A stretch of 64,000 bases of DNA from Paraburkholderia terricola (GCF_900142195.1 NZ_FRAB01000017.1:80483-144482), one strand, 5' to 3'; positions 37,801 through 47,349 are shown, counted from the stretch's first letter. Made by a program: numbers and translations. Notes: generated from the letters alone by a model not told the origin.

Positions 37801-38588
37801 TGATTGTTCTCCAAAGTCCCCCAGATACCCGTTCAACCGCGGGCGGCTATGCGGGCCATATGCCTGTGGCATTGGCTTCGAGCGAGTGTACGCCGACTGT
37901 CAAGCGCTTGCATTGAATCGAACAGGCGAATATCCGGATTAATCGCAGCGCAATTGACTTACACAATCTCAATGCAGGGTGAATGTCGGAGAGATGTAAT
38001 TATCGTATTAATGGCGTTGAATTTTAGTTTGGTTTTTGTAATGTATTTCTTTGGCGTGTCGCCAGCTATTCCGGTAAGGCCGACCTGAGCTTTTGGCAGG
38101 GGGCAATGCTTCTCGCGTATTCCAGCGCCTCGACCAGCACCTCGACTTCCTGCCGTGTTTCATCGAGCTTCTTGCGAAGCAGCCGATTCTGTTGAAGCGC
38201 TTCCAATAGATTCATGCTCTCGGCCAGATCGTTGCTCCGCAGCGCATCTGTTTGGTCCAGGTTCGACGTCCACGCTTTCCAGCCGGAGAGGACGCTGCCC
38301 GCCGAACCCGAGCCAGGGACTTCGTTGGGCCGCAACCCGCCGCGAGCAACACGCCGGCTGTCCATGCGGTCGCTTTCCGCGCTCTCGTCGAAGGCGGCGT
38401 GGCAACGCTGTGCTGTGCGAGACGGACCAAACAGCATCGAGCTGCTCCTGTGAAATGCGAAGCCAGGCGCGAGGCCGCTAAAGGCAAGCGGCTGCGTTTG
38501 GCCGGGTTTGAGCGAGTCTGAGCGGGTTTGAGTCGATAACGAGCGTGCTCCGGCGGCCCAAGCGCCGGACCACGCGACATGACCGGCT
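37801..38588. other. AT-richer spacer between permease and mipA
   Basis: 788 nt. 37920-38070 is unusually AT-rich for this genome and without coding features. A perfect TTGACA occurs on the minus strand (37904-37899) but no good -10 box follows at the right distance. Only one doubtful open frame (38066-38437, minus) lies here. The rest shows nothing I recognise. Confidence 0.5.
38066..38437 (-). CDS. Doubtful small protein with a C-terminal coiled coil
   Basis: 123 residues if translated from the first ATG. The last 50, MNLLEALQQNRLLRKKLDETRQ..., have clear heptads and natural composition; the first 70 look like non-coding sequence. A start at the inner Met would give about 49 residues. No ribosome site of note and no known family. 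It may be a short coiled-coil protein or a gene remnant. Confidence 0.3.
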   Translation of the reverse strand: MLFGPSRTAQRCHAAFDESAESDRMDSRRVARGGLRPNEVPGSGSAGSVLSGWKAWTSNLDQTDALRSNDLAESMNLLEALQQNRLLRKKLDETRQEVEVLVEALEYARSIAPCQKLRSALPE

Positions 38589-39452
38589 TTACTTGAATTG
38601 ATACATGTAGCCCAGCCGGGCCGCGGGAATGAAACGCTTGCCGACGAGCGGACTATCGGAAATGCCGCTGCCGAGATGGGTGACCTGCAGATCGAGGCTG
38701 ACGGACTGCTGTTGCGTGAGCCGGTAAGCGACTCGCGTCCCGATGGTGGTGTTCAGCGTGGATGTCCCGTCGTAAGCCGGCCGTCCCGCACGCGCCTCCG
38801 ACTGCGTCACGCCATAGTAGTAGTCGACGTATTTGTCGCTCAGCCACCTCGTGTCGACATGCGGTTCGACGGTCCATTTGCCGAATTCGAAGGCTTTTCT
38901 GAAGTCGACGGCGGCCTGCTGCCCTTTGTTTCCGCCGACGAGGTAACTGGCGGTCAGCGTGCCGAATCCGCTCTGCCACCCGAGTGCCGGGCCGTACCAG
39001 AAGGTGACGCTCTTCCGGTTCTCCATGCCGTTGAGGATCGGCGCGTCGGAGCCCTTGTAGCCCTCCAGAATGCCCACTTTGCCACGCAGGGCCAAGGTGA
39101 CGCCGTTCCATTGCCCGACTTTCAGATCGAGCGTCGTGGCGAACGCGCTGATCCATTTGTTATCGACGTAGAAAAGCGGAATCGGCGTGATCCTCGCGCT
39201 GTCGCCCTTATACGGCGAGGGTTCGATACCGACGCCCGCGCCCAGTCCCCAGTGGGTGACGTTGGTGGCATTGCTCAGGACGGTGAAGCCGGAATCGTCG
39301 GGATTGGTCGCGTTCTGCGCCCGGACGCTGCCGGAACCCAGCATAAGCGAGGCGGCGGCCAGCAGCGCCCGGTATTCGCGGCGACGATTTTTTCTTGCGG
39401 CATGCGCCAATGCGGCGCCTTCACGCCGCGCCGTTTTCGATGAAATTGCCAT
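38589..39452 (-). CDS. MipA/OmpV-family outer-membrane protein
   Basis: 287 residues. An unusually basic start is followed by a signal peptide (LLAAASLMLGSGSVRAQ). The barrel has family features: WGLGAGVGIEPSPYKGDSARITPIPLFYVDNKWI, GPALGWQSGFGTLTASYLVGG, and a final aromatic-Lys YMYQFK. MipA was first described as a scaffold for murein synthesis; OmpV homologues also act in adhesion and osmotic adaptation. GGAGGTTCCTGA precedes ATG. It is divergent from a two-component pair, which may regulate it. Confidence 0.87.
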   Translation of the reverse strand: MAISSKTARREGAALAHAARKNRRREYRALLAAASLMLGSGSVRAQNATNPDDSGFTVLSNATNVTHWGLGAGVGIEPSPYKGDSARITPIPLFYVDNKWISAFATTLDLKVGQWNGVTLALRGKVGILEGYKGSDAPILNGMENRKSVTFWYGPALGWQSGFGTLTASYLVGGNKGQQAAVDFRKAFEFGKWTVEPHVDTRWLSDKYVDYYYGVTQSEARAGRPAYDGTSTLNTTIGTRVAYRLTQQQSVSLDLQVTHLGSGISDSPLVGKRFIPAARLGYMYQFK

Positions 39453-39606
39453 TCAGGAACCTCCAGTCGGGGAGCCCGAGATTACGCAGGAGATTCAACG
39501 GCATGATGTGCGGTTTTTTACGGCGCCGATACAATGTGTCGCCCCTGAAATACTGGGGATGAACGGCTGACATCAATCGTCGGGCCGCTCCGGTTAGCAT
39601 TTGGGA

Positions 39607-40329
39607 ATGACTGATATGCCGCACGTACTGGTGGTTGACGACGAGGAGGACATCCGGTCCTTGCTGACCGGCTTTTTTCGCAAGCATGGCCACGAGGTCA
39701 GCATCGCGACCGACGGACACAGCCTGTTCGCGGCACTCGATGTCCAGCACGTCGATATCGTCATTCTGGATGTCATGCTGCCGGGCGAGGACGGCTTCAG
39801 CCTGTGCCGGCGGATACGCGCAACCTCGAAAGTGCCGGTCATCATGCTCACGGCGGTGGCGGATCACGTCGATCGGGTAGTGGGTCTCGAGATGGGCGCC
39901 GACGATTACCTGGTCAAGCCATTCGATGCAAGGGAACTGCTCGCGCGAGTCAAGGCCGTGCTGCGCAGGACGACGCAAACCGGGGCCGCGGTGGTGGGCA
40001 CCCACACCAGACCGGTACTGTCGTTTGGCGGGTGGCGTCTGGATATCGCCCGGCGCGAACTGCGCTCGGCGGACAACACACTGATCATTCTTTCCAGCAG
40101 CGAATTCGATCTGCTGCTCGTGTTTGCCGAGCACGCTCAGCGGGTGCTGACGCGCGATCAACTGCTCGACCTCACGCGCGGGTCGTCGCACGAGGTCTAT
40201 GACCGGAGCATCGACGTGCAGGTCGGCCGTCTGCGCCGAAAACTCGACGCCGACGCCGAAACGCCTTCCGTCATTCGTACGGTTCGGGGCGGCGGCTATA
40301 TGTTCACGCCAGCGGTTCGACGCGGATGA
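39607..40329 (+). CDS. OmpR-family response regulator
   Basis: 240 residues: a receiver domain (VLVVDDEEDIR; phosphorylated D55 in VILDVMLPGEDG; conserved Lys in DYLVKPFDA) and a winged helix DNA-binding domain (LSSSEFDLLLVFAEHAQRVLTRDQLLDL, YDRSIDVQVGRLRRKL, RTVRGGGYMF). ATG 39616 is an equally good start by Shine-Dalgarno distance. Its TGA overlaps the kinase ATG. Likely target: mipA, divergent and 154 nt away. Confidence 0.93.
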   Translation: MTDMPHVLVVDDEEDIRSLLTGFFRKHGHEVSIATDGHSLFAALDVQHVDIVILDVMLPGEDGFSLCRRIRATSKVPVIMLTAVADHVDRVVGLEMGADDYLVKPFDARELLARVKAVLRRTTQTGAAVVGTHTRPVLSFGGWRLDIARRELRSADNTLIILSSSEFDLLLVFAEHAQRVLTRDQLLDLTRGSSHEVYDRSIDVQVGRLRRKLDADAETPSVIRTVRGGGYMFTPAVRRG

Positions 40330-41675
40330 GCATCCGGTTGCGTCCGCCGGACACCATCGCGTGGCGGATTGCGCTCACGGTCGGCGCGGCCATCATCGGC
40401 GTGCTCGGGCTCGCCGTGCTCTTTAGCCAGCTTGCCGGTCCGACGGCCCGAGAGACCGCGTTGCTCGACCGGGCCGACGACACGGTCCGCATGATCGATG
40501 CGGCGTCGGCGATCGATCGCCCGCGACTGGCCCGCGCCGTGCAGATCGAGTCCAACCGGGCCGAATGGTATGCGGCCAACTCGACGGTCGCTCGCCGCCT
40601 CGCCGTGGCGCAACCGCCCGATGCGGATTCCGATCTGTCCAGGTGGTTTCTGATCGAGGGCCGCCAGCGTCCTCGCGTATTTTTCAGCTCGGACGATCCG
40701 CTCTCCGCCAGCATCCAGTTTGATCGCGGTCAACATTCCCGCGCCTATTTTCTGGCCGTTGAACTGCGCGACGAAAGCTGGGTTGTATTCATCGCCACAC
40801 AGCGTGACTGGGGGCTGCTGCAACCCCGCCAGATCGCCGTGGCACTGGGATGTGTCGGGTTGTCGATTCTCGCGGCATCGGTGCTTGCGACTTACTTTCT
40901 CTCGAAGCCGATCCGGCAGTTCGCGGACGAACTGCGCCGCATCGGCGGCGATCCGCGCGCCGGTCCCGTCCGCGAGACCGGGCCGGGAGAACTGCGCGCG
41001 GCGATCGCGGCGTTCAACGCATTGCAGGCGCAAGTGCGCAAATTCGTCGAGGACCGAACGGTGATGCTCGCCGCCATGTCGCATGATCTGCGCACGCCGC
41101 TCACGAAGATCCGGCTTCGCGGCGAGTTCATCGAGGACGACGAGCAACGGGCGCGCCTCTTTCGCGACGTCGACGACTTGCAGGCGATGGCGGACTCGGC
41201 CCTGTCCTTTTTCAGGGACGACTATAAGGACGAGGAGACCACGGTTTTCGATTTCGCGGGACTTCTGCGCACCATCACCGACGATTATGGCGACCAGGGG
41301 CAGCCCGTCTCGTATGCCGGCCCCGATCGCCTCGCGTTCAACGGGCGGCCGTTCTCACTGCGGCGCGCGTGTATGAACCTCGTCGACAATGCGCTGAAAT
41401 ACGGCAATAGGGCGGAGCTGCAACTGAACCATTCCGCGACGGAAATCGTGGTCGAGATCAGCGATCGAGGCGCCGGCATTCCGCCTCACGCGCTCGAGCA
41501 GGTATTCGCGCCGTTTTTCCGCCTCGAGCAATCGCGAAACCGCAGCACCGGAGGGATGGGCCTGGGACTGACATCGGCGCGCGCCGTCATCCGCGCTCAT
41601 GGCGGCGATATCGCGCTTCGCAACCGGGAATGCGGGGGATTGCAGGTTAGTGTGACCTTGCCGCTGATATCGTGA
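40326..41675 (+). CDS. Sensor histidine kinase (EnvZ/RstB-like)
   Basis: 449 residues. Two membrane segments, near 14-36 and 176-197, bracket a periplasmic sensor of about 140 residues. A HAMP-like linker (LSKPIRQFADELRRIGGDP) leads to the H-box AAMSHDLRTPLTKIRL, with phosphorylated H253. The ATPase part has the N-box NLVDNALKYG, G1 ISDRGAGIP and G2 GGMGLGLTSARA. The 4-nt overlap with the regulator gene shows the cognate pair. Signal unknown. Confidence 0.92.
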   Translation: MSIRLRPPDTIAWRIALTVGAAIIGVLGLAVLFSQLAGPTARETALLDRADDTVRMIDAASAIDRPRLARAVQIESNRAEWYAANSTVARRLAVAQPPDADSDLSRWFLIEGRQRPRVFFSSDDPLSASIQFDRGQHSRAYFLAVELRDESWVVFIATQRDWGLLQPRQIAVALGCVGLSILAASVLATYFLSKPIRQFADELRRIGGDPRAGPVRETGPGELRAAIAAFNALQAQVRKFVEDRTVMLAAMSHDLRTPLTKIRLRGEFIEDDEQRARLFRDVDDLQAMADSALSFFRDDYKDEETTVFDFAGLLRTITDDYGDQGQPVSYAGPDRLAFNGRPFSLRRACMNLVDNALKYGNRAELQLNHSATEIVVEISDRGAGIPPHALEQVFAPFFRLEQSRNRSTGGMGLGLTSARAVIRAHGGDIALRNRECGGLQVSVTLPLIS

Positions 41676-41796
41676 TTGCGGGGTGTCATACTCGAATCGA
41701 CGCAGATGCGCCCGAAGCGTGACGACAGACGAGGTAATCGGCACGACCGTGCCGGCAATGAAGACAACCGCCCGATATGTTCAACAGGAGCACGCC

Positions 41797-42246
41797 ATGA
41801 TTTCCAGCCGCAGTGAAGTGACGCAGATGATCGTTTCGGCGAAAGTCGCGCGAGGTCTCAAATGGAGCGGGATCGCGGAGCGCATCGGCGCGAGCAAGGA
41901 ATGGACGACGGCCGCGTGTCTCGGGCAGATGACGTTCACGAAGCAGCAAGCGGAGATTGCCGGCGAGATCTTCGGTTTGTCCGACGAGGCGGTGGCGTGG
42001 CTGCAGATCGTGCCGTACAAGGGCTCCTTGCCGACCGCCGTGCCGACCGATCCGCTCATCTACCGGTGGTATGAAATCGTCAACGTCTACGGCACGACGA
42101 TCAAGGAATTGATCCACGAGGAATTCGGCGACGGCATCATGAGCGCGATCGATTTCTCGATGGACATCCAGCGCGAAGCCGATCCGAAGGGCGATCGCGT
42201 GAAGGTGCTGCTGTCCGGCAAATTCCTGCCTTACAAGACCTATTGA
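41797..42246 (+). CDS. cynS: Cyanate hydratase (cyanase)
   Basis: 149 residues. Cyanase turns cyanate and bicarbonate into ammonia and CO2, as a decamer. The N-terminal helix-turn-helix-like domain is followed by the catalytic domain with RWYEIVNVYG and GDGIMSAIDFSMD. Active residues are R90, E93 and S116, each six lower than the E. coli R96, E99 and S122. ACAGGAGC precedes ATG. The usual partners (cynT carbonic anhydrase, cynX or ABC cyanate transporter, CynR) are absent. It follows the histidine kinase by 121 nt, so it may be co-transcribed or independent. Confidence 0.95.
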   Translation: MISSRSEVTQMIVSAKVARGLKWSGIAERIGASKEWTTAACLGQMTFTKQQAEIAGEIFGLSDEAVAWLQIVPYKGSLPTAVPTDPLIYRWYEIVNVYGTTIKELIHEEFGDGIMSAIDFSMDIQREADPKGDRVKVLLSGKFLPYKTY

Positions 42247-42271
42247 CAGCCTGTTGACAGTGAAGCGGTCC

Positions 42272-43117
42272 ATGCCGCGTACACGAATCGCCGCGCTCAC
42301 GACGCTCGCCATGATCGCGTTTGCGGGGAACTCGTTGCTGTGCCGCCTGGCGCTGAAAGGCGCCGGGATCGATGCGGCGACGTTCACGTTGGCGCGGGTG
42401 GTATCCGCCGCGCTCACGCTCTGGTTGATCCTGCGAATACGTGGTGCGCCGCGCGGCATCGCAGGCAACTGGTATTCGGCATTTGCGCTTTTTGTCTATG
42501 CAGGCGGATTTTCGTTCGCATACCTCGGCCTGCCGGCCGGCACCGGCGCGTTGCTGCTGTTCGGCGCCGTGCAGGCGACGATGATCGGCTACGGCCTTTG
42601 GACGGGGGAGCACCTGCGCGTGCCGCAGTGGGCCGGGCTGGTGTTGGCGCTTGGCGGTCTCATCGGGCTCGTTCTGCCGGGCATCTCGGCGCCGCCTCTG
42701 GGTTCGTCCCTGTTGATGCTGGGCGCGGGCGTCGCGTGGGGCGTTTATTCGCTGCGCGGCAGACGGTCCTGCGATCCGACGACCACGACCGCCGGGAACT
42801 TCCTGCGAGCCGTGCCGTTCGCGGCGGCGGTGAGTATGCTCACGCTTGCGCACACCTCGTTCGAACAATCCGGACTGATGTACGCGATCCTTTCCGGGGC
42901 AGTGACCTCCGGCGTCGGCTATGTCGTCTGGTACACCGCCTTGCGGGAATTGAAAGCGGCTACCGCGGCCACCGTGCAATTGAGCGTACCGGTCATTGCG
43001 GCGATGGGCGGTATCGTGTTGCTCGGCGAACCCTTGACGCCGCGCCTGCTGGTCGGTTCGGCCGCCGTGCTCGGCGGCATTGCATTGGTGGTGGCGAAAA
43101 AGCAGACCGTCAGATAG
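42272..43117 (+). CDS. EamA/DMT-family membrane transporter
   Basis: 281 residues with ten predicted helices in two EamA repeats (TLAMIAFAGNSLLCRLALKG; GSSLLMLGAGVAWGVYSLRGR; PVIAAMGGIVLLGEPLTPRLLVGSAAVLGG). These drug/metabolite transporters export amino acids, nucleosides or other small molecules. ATG 42272 is chosen; GTG 42260 is possible. It lies 25 nt after cynS, suggesting a shared transcript, though a role in cyanate handling is only a guess. Confidence 0.85.
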   Translation: MPRTRIAALTTLAMIAFAGNSLLCRLALKGAGIDAATFTLARVVSAALTLWLILRIRGAPRGIAGNWYSAFALFVYAGGFSFAYLGLPAGTGALLLFGAVQATMIGYGLWTGEHLRVPQWAGLVLALGGLIGLVLPGISAPPLGSSLLMLGAGVAWGVYSLRGRRSCDPTTTTAGNFLRAVPFAAAVSMLTLAHTSFEQSGLMYAILSGAVTSGVGYVVWYTALRELKAATAATVQLSVPVIAAMGGIVLLGEPLTPRLLVGSAAVLGGIALVVAKKQTVR

Positions 43118-43379
43118 CGACACTTGCGTGTCGATCGGCCTCGCGCATGGAGATCCGCTCGAGCGCTGTCGGCGGACCTGAGACGGATGCGGTCCGGCGC
43201 CGGGTTCGGGCAGGTGATATTCTTTCTGCTCACCGCGTTTCCACATGTGGATGCTGTGTGGCACATCCCTTCGTCAGTCGCTCGTGAGGCGCGACATCCT
43301 CATTCTTTTCCGCATGGCGCGGCACGGCGCGATGCGTCGACTCGAAGCGAAGGTGAACACCAATACAGGATTGAACGTG

Positions 43380-43666
43380 ATGCACGACAAGCGAGATGTG
43401 GCGCCGGACAGCACGGCAGCGCGCGTCGCGTTGTGGCGCGCGCTGCATGTCGAGGCCGATCCGCCGCCGCATGTGCTGGAAGACCGGATCGGTCTCGCGT
43501 TGCTGTCGCCGGACGAGGACTGGCGCCGCCGCGCAGATAGGGACCCGCGATTCACGCCGTATCTCGGCGCACGATCTGACGCAACGCTACTTCGCCGGCA
43601 GGACAGATGAGCTGCGCCCGCCGAGGAATACGGAGGCATTGCTGGTGGTAAGCACCTGGCTGGGGG
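43380..43666 (+). pseudogene. Internally deleted SAM-dependent methyltransferase
   Basis: The first 55 codons (ATG 43380 with CAGGA upstream) read STAARVALWRALH, DPPPHVLEDRIGLALLSPDEDWRRR, DPRFTPY, the N-terminus of the TIGR00027-type leucine carboxyl methyltransferase-like family. At about 43562 the frame changes and reads AHDLTQRYFAGRTDELRPP then TEALLVVS, which resembles the C-terminus of the same family. The SAM-binding middle (about 200 residues) is gone and the two ends are out of frame. A dead gene formed by internal deletion is the best reading. 43118-43379 and 43667-43863 show no gene. Confidence 0.65.
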
Positions 43667-43863
43667 GCCGTGTCGACACGTTTGCGCTGCAAAACACCGG
43701 GTTGTGGTTCGGGCACGGCAATAGCGGAAGGACCGCGCCGAGCACGACAGAAGATGTCGACGCGGCCATGCTCACGCCGCGCGCTTCGGCTTCCCGTTTA
43801 CAAGTCATATAGCGAGTCATAGCGATCAGGCGTTCGCGAGAGCGCCTTTCAGCGGAGAGGTCA

Positions 43864-44508
43864 ATGAAAACAGGGAAACCAAAACGGACTCGTCGGGATG
43901 CGGACGATCTGTTCCCCGACTTGCAACAGAGCGGCGTCAATCGGGCGAGCCGCCCTGATAACCCGTTCGGACATGAAACCTTGCAGCGGGCCGCTCGCAC
44001 CGATCGTGACGAGGCCTCACTCTGGAAAGACAATCTCATCACGCTGCCCATGGCGATCGAGTTGCCCCCTGGCTATAAGTCGGTGTCTCATGTGCGCGAC
44101 GTGATGGCGCGCGTATGGCGGGTGAAATGGCTTAGGGAAACCAGCAATGAAGTCGTTGCGGATTTCCCCGAGGGTTGGTCCGCCGTTCGTCCGAAAAGCG
44201 GACCCGTGGAGTTGCGCGATCCGGCCGGTATCGTTCGAGGCGTCCATGGTTGGGCGGAAGACGCCGAACTCAGGATCTTGCCGAGGTATCGGGTGGAATC
44301 GCAGGAGAATAGTTCGAGCGGGCTCGGCAGTTTGCTTGTTCGCGACCGCGAGACTGGGCAGATTCTCGAACGGTCGTCGCAGTGGTCGGCGCAGACCGGC
44401 ACCCATCATCCGGACTGGGCGAGGCTCTCCGCATGGCTCGACTCGCACTATCCGCTTCATCGCGATCCGCTGCGGTTATGGACGGACTGCGAAAGCAATC
44501 CTGGTTGA
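43864..44508 (+). CDS. Hypothetical protein
   Basis: 214 residues, MKTGKPKRTRRDADDLF..., with a basic start, no signal peptide and no membrane segment. It is rich in Trp and Arg; features include ITLPMAIELPPGYKSVSHVRDVMARVWRVKWLRE and LSAWLDSHYPLHRDPLRLW. GCGGAGAGGTCA before ATG is a good ribosome site, so it is probably a real gene. I recognise no family. It sits between a methyltransferase relic and the siderophore receptor, an accessory region. Confidence 0.55.
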   Translation: MKTGKPKRTRRDADDLFPDLQQSGVNRASRPDNPFGHETLQRAARTDRDEASLWKDNLITLPMAIELPPGYKSVSHVRDVMARVWRVKWLRETSNEVVADFPEGWSAVRPKSGPVELRDPAGIVRGVHGWAEDAELRILPRYRVESQENSSSGLGSLLVRDRETGQILERSSQWSAQTGTHHPDWARLSAWLDSHYPLHRDPLRLWTDCESNPG

Positions 44509-44773
44509 GCGGGGAAGTGCCTTGCCGGTCGTTGGCTTGTCTAATGAAAGCCGATGTGTTGTAAAAAGGCTAGCGTGCCGTGACCTCTCGCCGATTACGG
44601 AGGCCCTCCGCTCACGCTGTGTCGGCTTTTAGAAAGCTTGAGCGGAGCGCTTGAACGCACTTGCGATGTGGCGTATGCCTGGCGCCCAAAGGCTCGATCA
44701 ATCGTATCGACTCGCTCACGTTTCATTGCGTTGCCCGAATTAACGATTGGATGCGGGACCTTGCGCCTCGTTT

Positions 44774-44792
44774 GATAATCATCCGATTATTG
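44774..44792. promoter_or_regulatory. Second, weaker Fur-box candidate
   Basis: GATAATCATCCGATTATTG: ATAATC and GATTAT form a perfect 6-4-6 dyad, and the GATAAT and ATTAT hexamers are Fur-like. It lies about 310 nt before the receptor ATG. Confidence 0.35.
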
Positions 44793-44954
44793 CGGCCATT
44801 ATTTGCGAAGGGCGCCTTGGCGCATGACCTGCGTCCACCCAATCCTTGACCGAGGCGCGAGTTGTTTACGTTTGCCCTTCATCGGTAATATTCAGAAACA
44901 AATTTATTACGGCAAGTAACGCAACGCGCAATTGATGCGCCGTTATGCGTATGG

Positions 44955-44973
44955 AATGATAGCGGCTCTCATT
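44955..44973. promoter_or_regulatory. Fur box upstream of the TonB receptor
   Basis: AATGATAGCGGCTCTCATT is a 19-bp palindrome with one mismatched pair. Its arms match the beta-proteobacterial Fur consensus AATGATA-N5-TCTCATT. It overlaps a possible -10 box, as expected for iron repression. Confidence 0.65.
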
Positions 44974-45102
44974 TAGACACCAGCCAGCCATCCCGTCGTC
45001 CTCAACTTTGTGGAAGACCGGCAGCCAGCCAAACTGCCGACTTGTCATCGATACCGTGCTTTTCATGCGGATCTGGCAAGCACACATCTGACGGGATTTC
45101 CA

Positions 45103-47283
45103 ATGTTCAACCACACGCCGCTCGCGACTGCGTTAGCGCTAGCTTTTGCCGTTCCATTCGCCTCGCCTGTACTCGCACAGACCGCTTCACCCTCTCCAGT
45201 GCAATCGTCGCCGTCCACCAAGGCGGCTGACACTACGACGCTGCCGGCCATCGGCGTCGCGGCCCAGGCCGAACAACAGGATTTCCAGGCGGAACGCTCG
45301 ACCGTGGGCGCGAAGACGCCGACGGCCTTGCGCGATATTCCGCAAACCGTCACCGTGATCAACAAAGCCGTGCTGCAATCGCAGGGCGCGACCTCGTTCC
45401 AGGATGCGCTGCGCAATGCGCCGGGCGTGACCATCGGCGCGGCCGAAGGCGGGCAGATCGGCAACAACGTCAATCTGCGAGGCTTTACCGCGCAGAACGA
45501 CATCTACCTGGACGGCTTTCGCGATCGCAACCAGTACTACCGCGACACGTTCGATCTCGAACAACTCGAAGTGCTGTACGGTCCGTCGTCGATGCTGTTC
45601 GGCCGCGGTTCGACCGGCGGCGTGATCAATCAGGTGAGCAAGAAGGCGAATCTCAAGGACTCGGCGGAAGTGTCGGCCATGATCGGCACCGACGACCGCT
45701 ATCGCACGACCGTCGACGTGAATCACAAGCTGACGGACACCGCGGCGATTCGCGTCAACGCATTCGGTCAAAGCCTGGGTTCGACGCGCGACGCGATGAA
45801 GAACAAGGACTACGGCATTGCGCCGCAAGTGCGTTTCGGCATCGGCACGCCGACCGAAATCACGCTGTCCGCGCTGATCCAGCACAACCGCGACATGCCC
45901 GATTACGGCGTGCAGGCGTTGAACGGCCATCCGGCGCCGGTGCCGAAAAACACCTTCTACGGCCTGACCACCGACCGCACCGTTCAAGACGTGCAGATCT
46001 TCACCGCCGGCATCAAGCACAAGTTCTCGGACAGTCTCACGCTGAGCAACCAGACGCAGTTCTCGCATTCGACGACCGACGCGCGCGAAACCGCGCCGCA
46101 AGCGGTGTTGACCGGTCCGCTCGCCACCAGTCCCGCGCTGAGCAAGGGCAATTACACGACGTTGTCGCCGTCGCAACTGTTCATCAAGTTGCAGAGCCAT
46201 GATCGCGTGATCCAGAACCGCTCGGTGTACAACGACACGATGCTCGAATACAAGTTCGACACCGGCCCGCTCAAACACGATCTGATCGCCGGCTTCGAAC
46301 TCGGCCACGACAGCTATTCGAACCAGGCGTATACGCGCAACAATTTGCCGGTCGTGTCGATGGTGAATCCGGCGTATCTGTCGTCGCCCGCCGGCGTGAC
46401 CACGATCACCGCCAACCACGCCGATTCCGGATCGAACGAGATCGGCGCCTATCTCAACGACACCGTTTCTATCGGCCACGACTGGAAGCTGATCGGCGGG
46501 CTGCGTTGGGATCGCTTTCAGGCGCAGATTCACAACACGGTCAGCTTGCCGGGCTACGCGACGCAAACCAATTTCTTCACCAGCGTGCGCGCCGGCGCGA
46601 TTTATCAGCCGACCGACTGGCAGTCGTATTACGTGTCGTATGGCACGTCGTTCAATCCGTCGCTCGAGGCGCTGACGGTGACCAATCTGACGCAGAACCT
46701 CGCGCCCGAGTCGACCCGGTCATATGAAGTCGGTGCGAAATGGGATCTGCTCGGTGGCAATATCTCGGTGACCTCCGCGTTCTTCCGCGAGGAAAAGACC
46801 AACGCGCGCACCCAGGTCTCGCCGACCGAATACGAGCTCGACGGCAATGTGCGCGTCGACGGATTCCAGGCCGGCGTCACGGGGCATCTCACCGACAAGT
46901 GGCAAGTGTTCGGCGGCTATACGTACATGGACGCGATCATTCTCAAGGCGCGCGACGGCAACCAAGGTCATGTCCCGGCGAACACGCCGCGCAATACGCT
47001 GACGTTCTGGACCACGTATGCATTGACGCCGCATTGGGAGATCGGCGGCGGGCCGATTTATATGTCGCCGCGTTATGCGTCGAACACGAACTACGTGCGG
47101 GTTCCCGGCTACACGCGCTGGGACGCGACCGCCGCTTATCATGCGAAGAAATTCGACGTCAGGCTGAATCTGCTGAACCTGACCAACAAGCAATACTACG
47201 ATGCACTGATTCCATCGGATGGCGGCCGTTCGGTGCCGGGCATCGGGCGCACGTTACTGGCGACGTTCGACTACCGGTTCTGA
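45103..47283 (+). CDS. TonB-dependent siderophore receptor (catecholate/Fiu-like)
   Basis: 726 residues. A signal peptide ends at VLAQ (residue about 25). A plug domain follows (ALRDIPQTVTVINKAVLQSQGATSFQDALRNAPGV; GSTGGVINQVSK) and a 22-strand barrel ending in ATFDYRF. It resembles Fiu/CirA-type outer-membrane iron-siderophore receptors. ATG 45103 starts the signal peptide; the longer frame from 45010 would add a non-signal extension. Fur sites upstream indicate iron repression. piuC follows at 66 nt, as often seen with Fiu/PiuA receptors. It may take up the siderophore encoded next to it, or a catechol. Confidence 0.9.
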   Translation: MFNHTPLATALALAFAVPFASPVLAQTASPSPVQSSPSTKAADTTTLPAIGVAAQAEQQDFQAERSTVGAKTPTALRDIPQTVTVINKAVLQSQGATSFQDALRNAPGVTIGAAEGGQIGNNVNLRGFTAQNDIYLDGFRDRNQYYRDTFDLEQLEVLYGPSSMLFGRGSTGGVINQVSKKANLKDSAEVSAMIGTDDRYRTTVDVNHKLTDTAAIRVNAFGQSLGSTRDAMKNKDYGIAPQVRFGIGTPTEITLSALIQHNRDMPDYGVQALNGHPAPVPKNTFYGLTTDRTVQDVQIFTAGIKHKFSDSLTLSNQTQFSHSTTDARETAPQAVLTGPLATSPALSKGNYTTLSPSQLFIKLQSHDRVIQNRSVYNDTMLEYKFDTGPLKHDLIAGFELGHDSYSNQAYTRNNLPVVSMVNPAYLSSPAGVTTITANHADSGSNEIGAYLNDTVSIGHDWKLIGGLRWDRFQAQIHNTVSLPGYATQTNFFTSVRAGAIYQPTDWQSYYVSYGTSFNPSLEALTVTNLTQNLAPESTRSYEVGAKWDLLGGNISVTSAFFREEKTNARTQVSPTEYELDGNVRVDGFQAGVTGHLTDKWQVFGGYTYMDAIILKARDGNQGHVPANTPRNTLTFWTTYALTPHWEIGGGPIYMSPRYASNTNYVRVPGYTRWDATAAYHAKKFDVRLNLLNLTNKQYYDALIPSDGGRSVPGIGRTLLATFDYRF

Positions 47284-47349
47284 CCCGGCTCGATTGAAAC
47301 CGCGGGCTTGCGCCTCCGTACGGGCAAGCCCGCATACAGGACACTCAAG

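Larger units (their letters stand above)
44509..45102. other. Regulatory spacer upstream of the siderophore receptor
   Basis: 594 nt with lower GC than its neighbours. It contains two candidate Fur sites (44774-44792, 44955-44973) and a possible promoter TTGATG-N17-AATGAT overlapping the second. A short open frame at 44661-44849 has no family match and a poor ribosome site and is not called. Confidence 0.5.

Noticed and set aside
37899..37904. Perfect TTGACA upstream of the MFS gene
   Set aside because: No acceptable -10 box at 15-19 nt, so no promoter is called.
44661..44849. 62-codon plus-strand open frame before the TonB receptor
   Set aside because: No ribosome site or known residues; the stretch looks regulatory and AT-richer.
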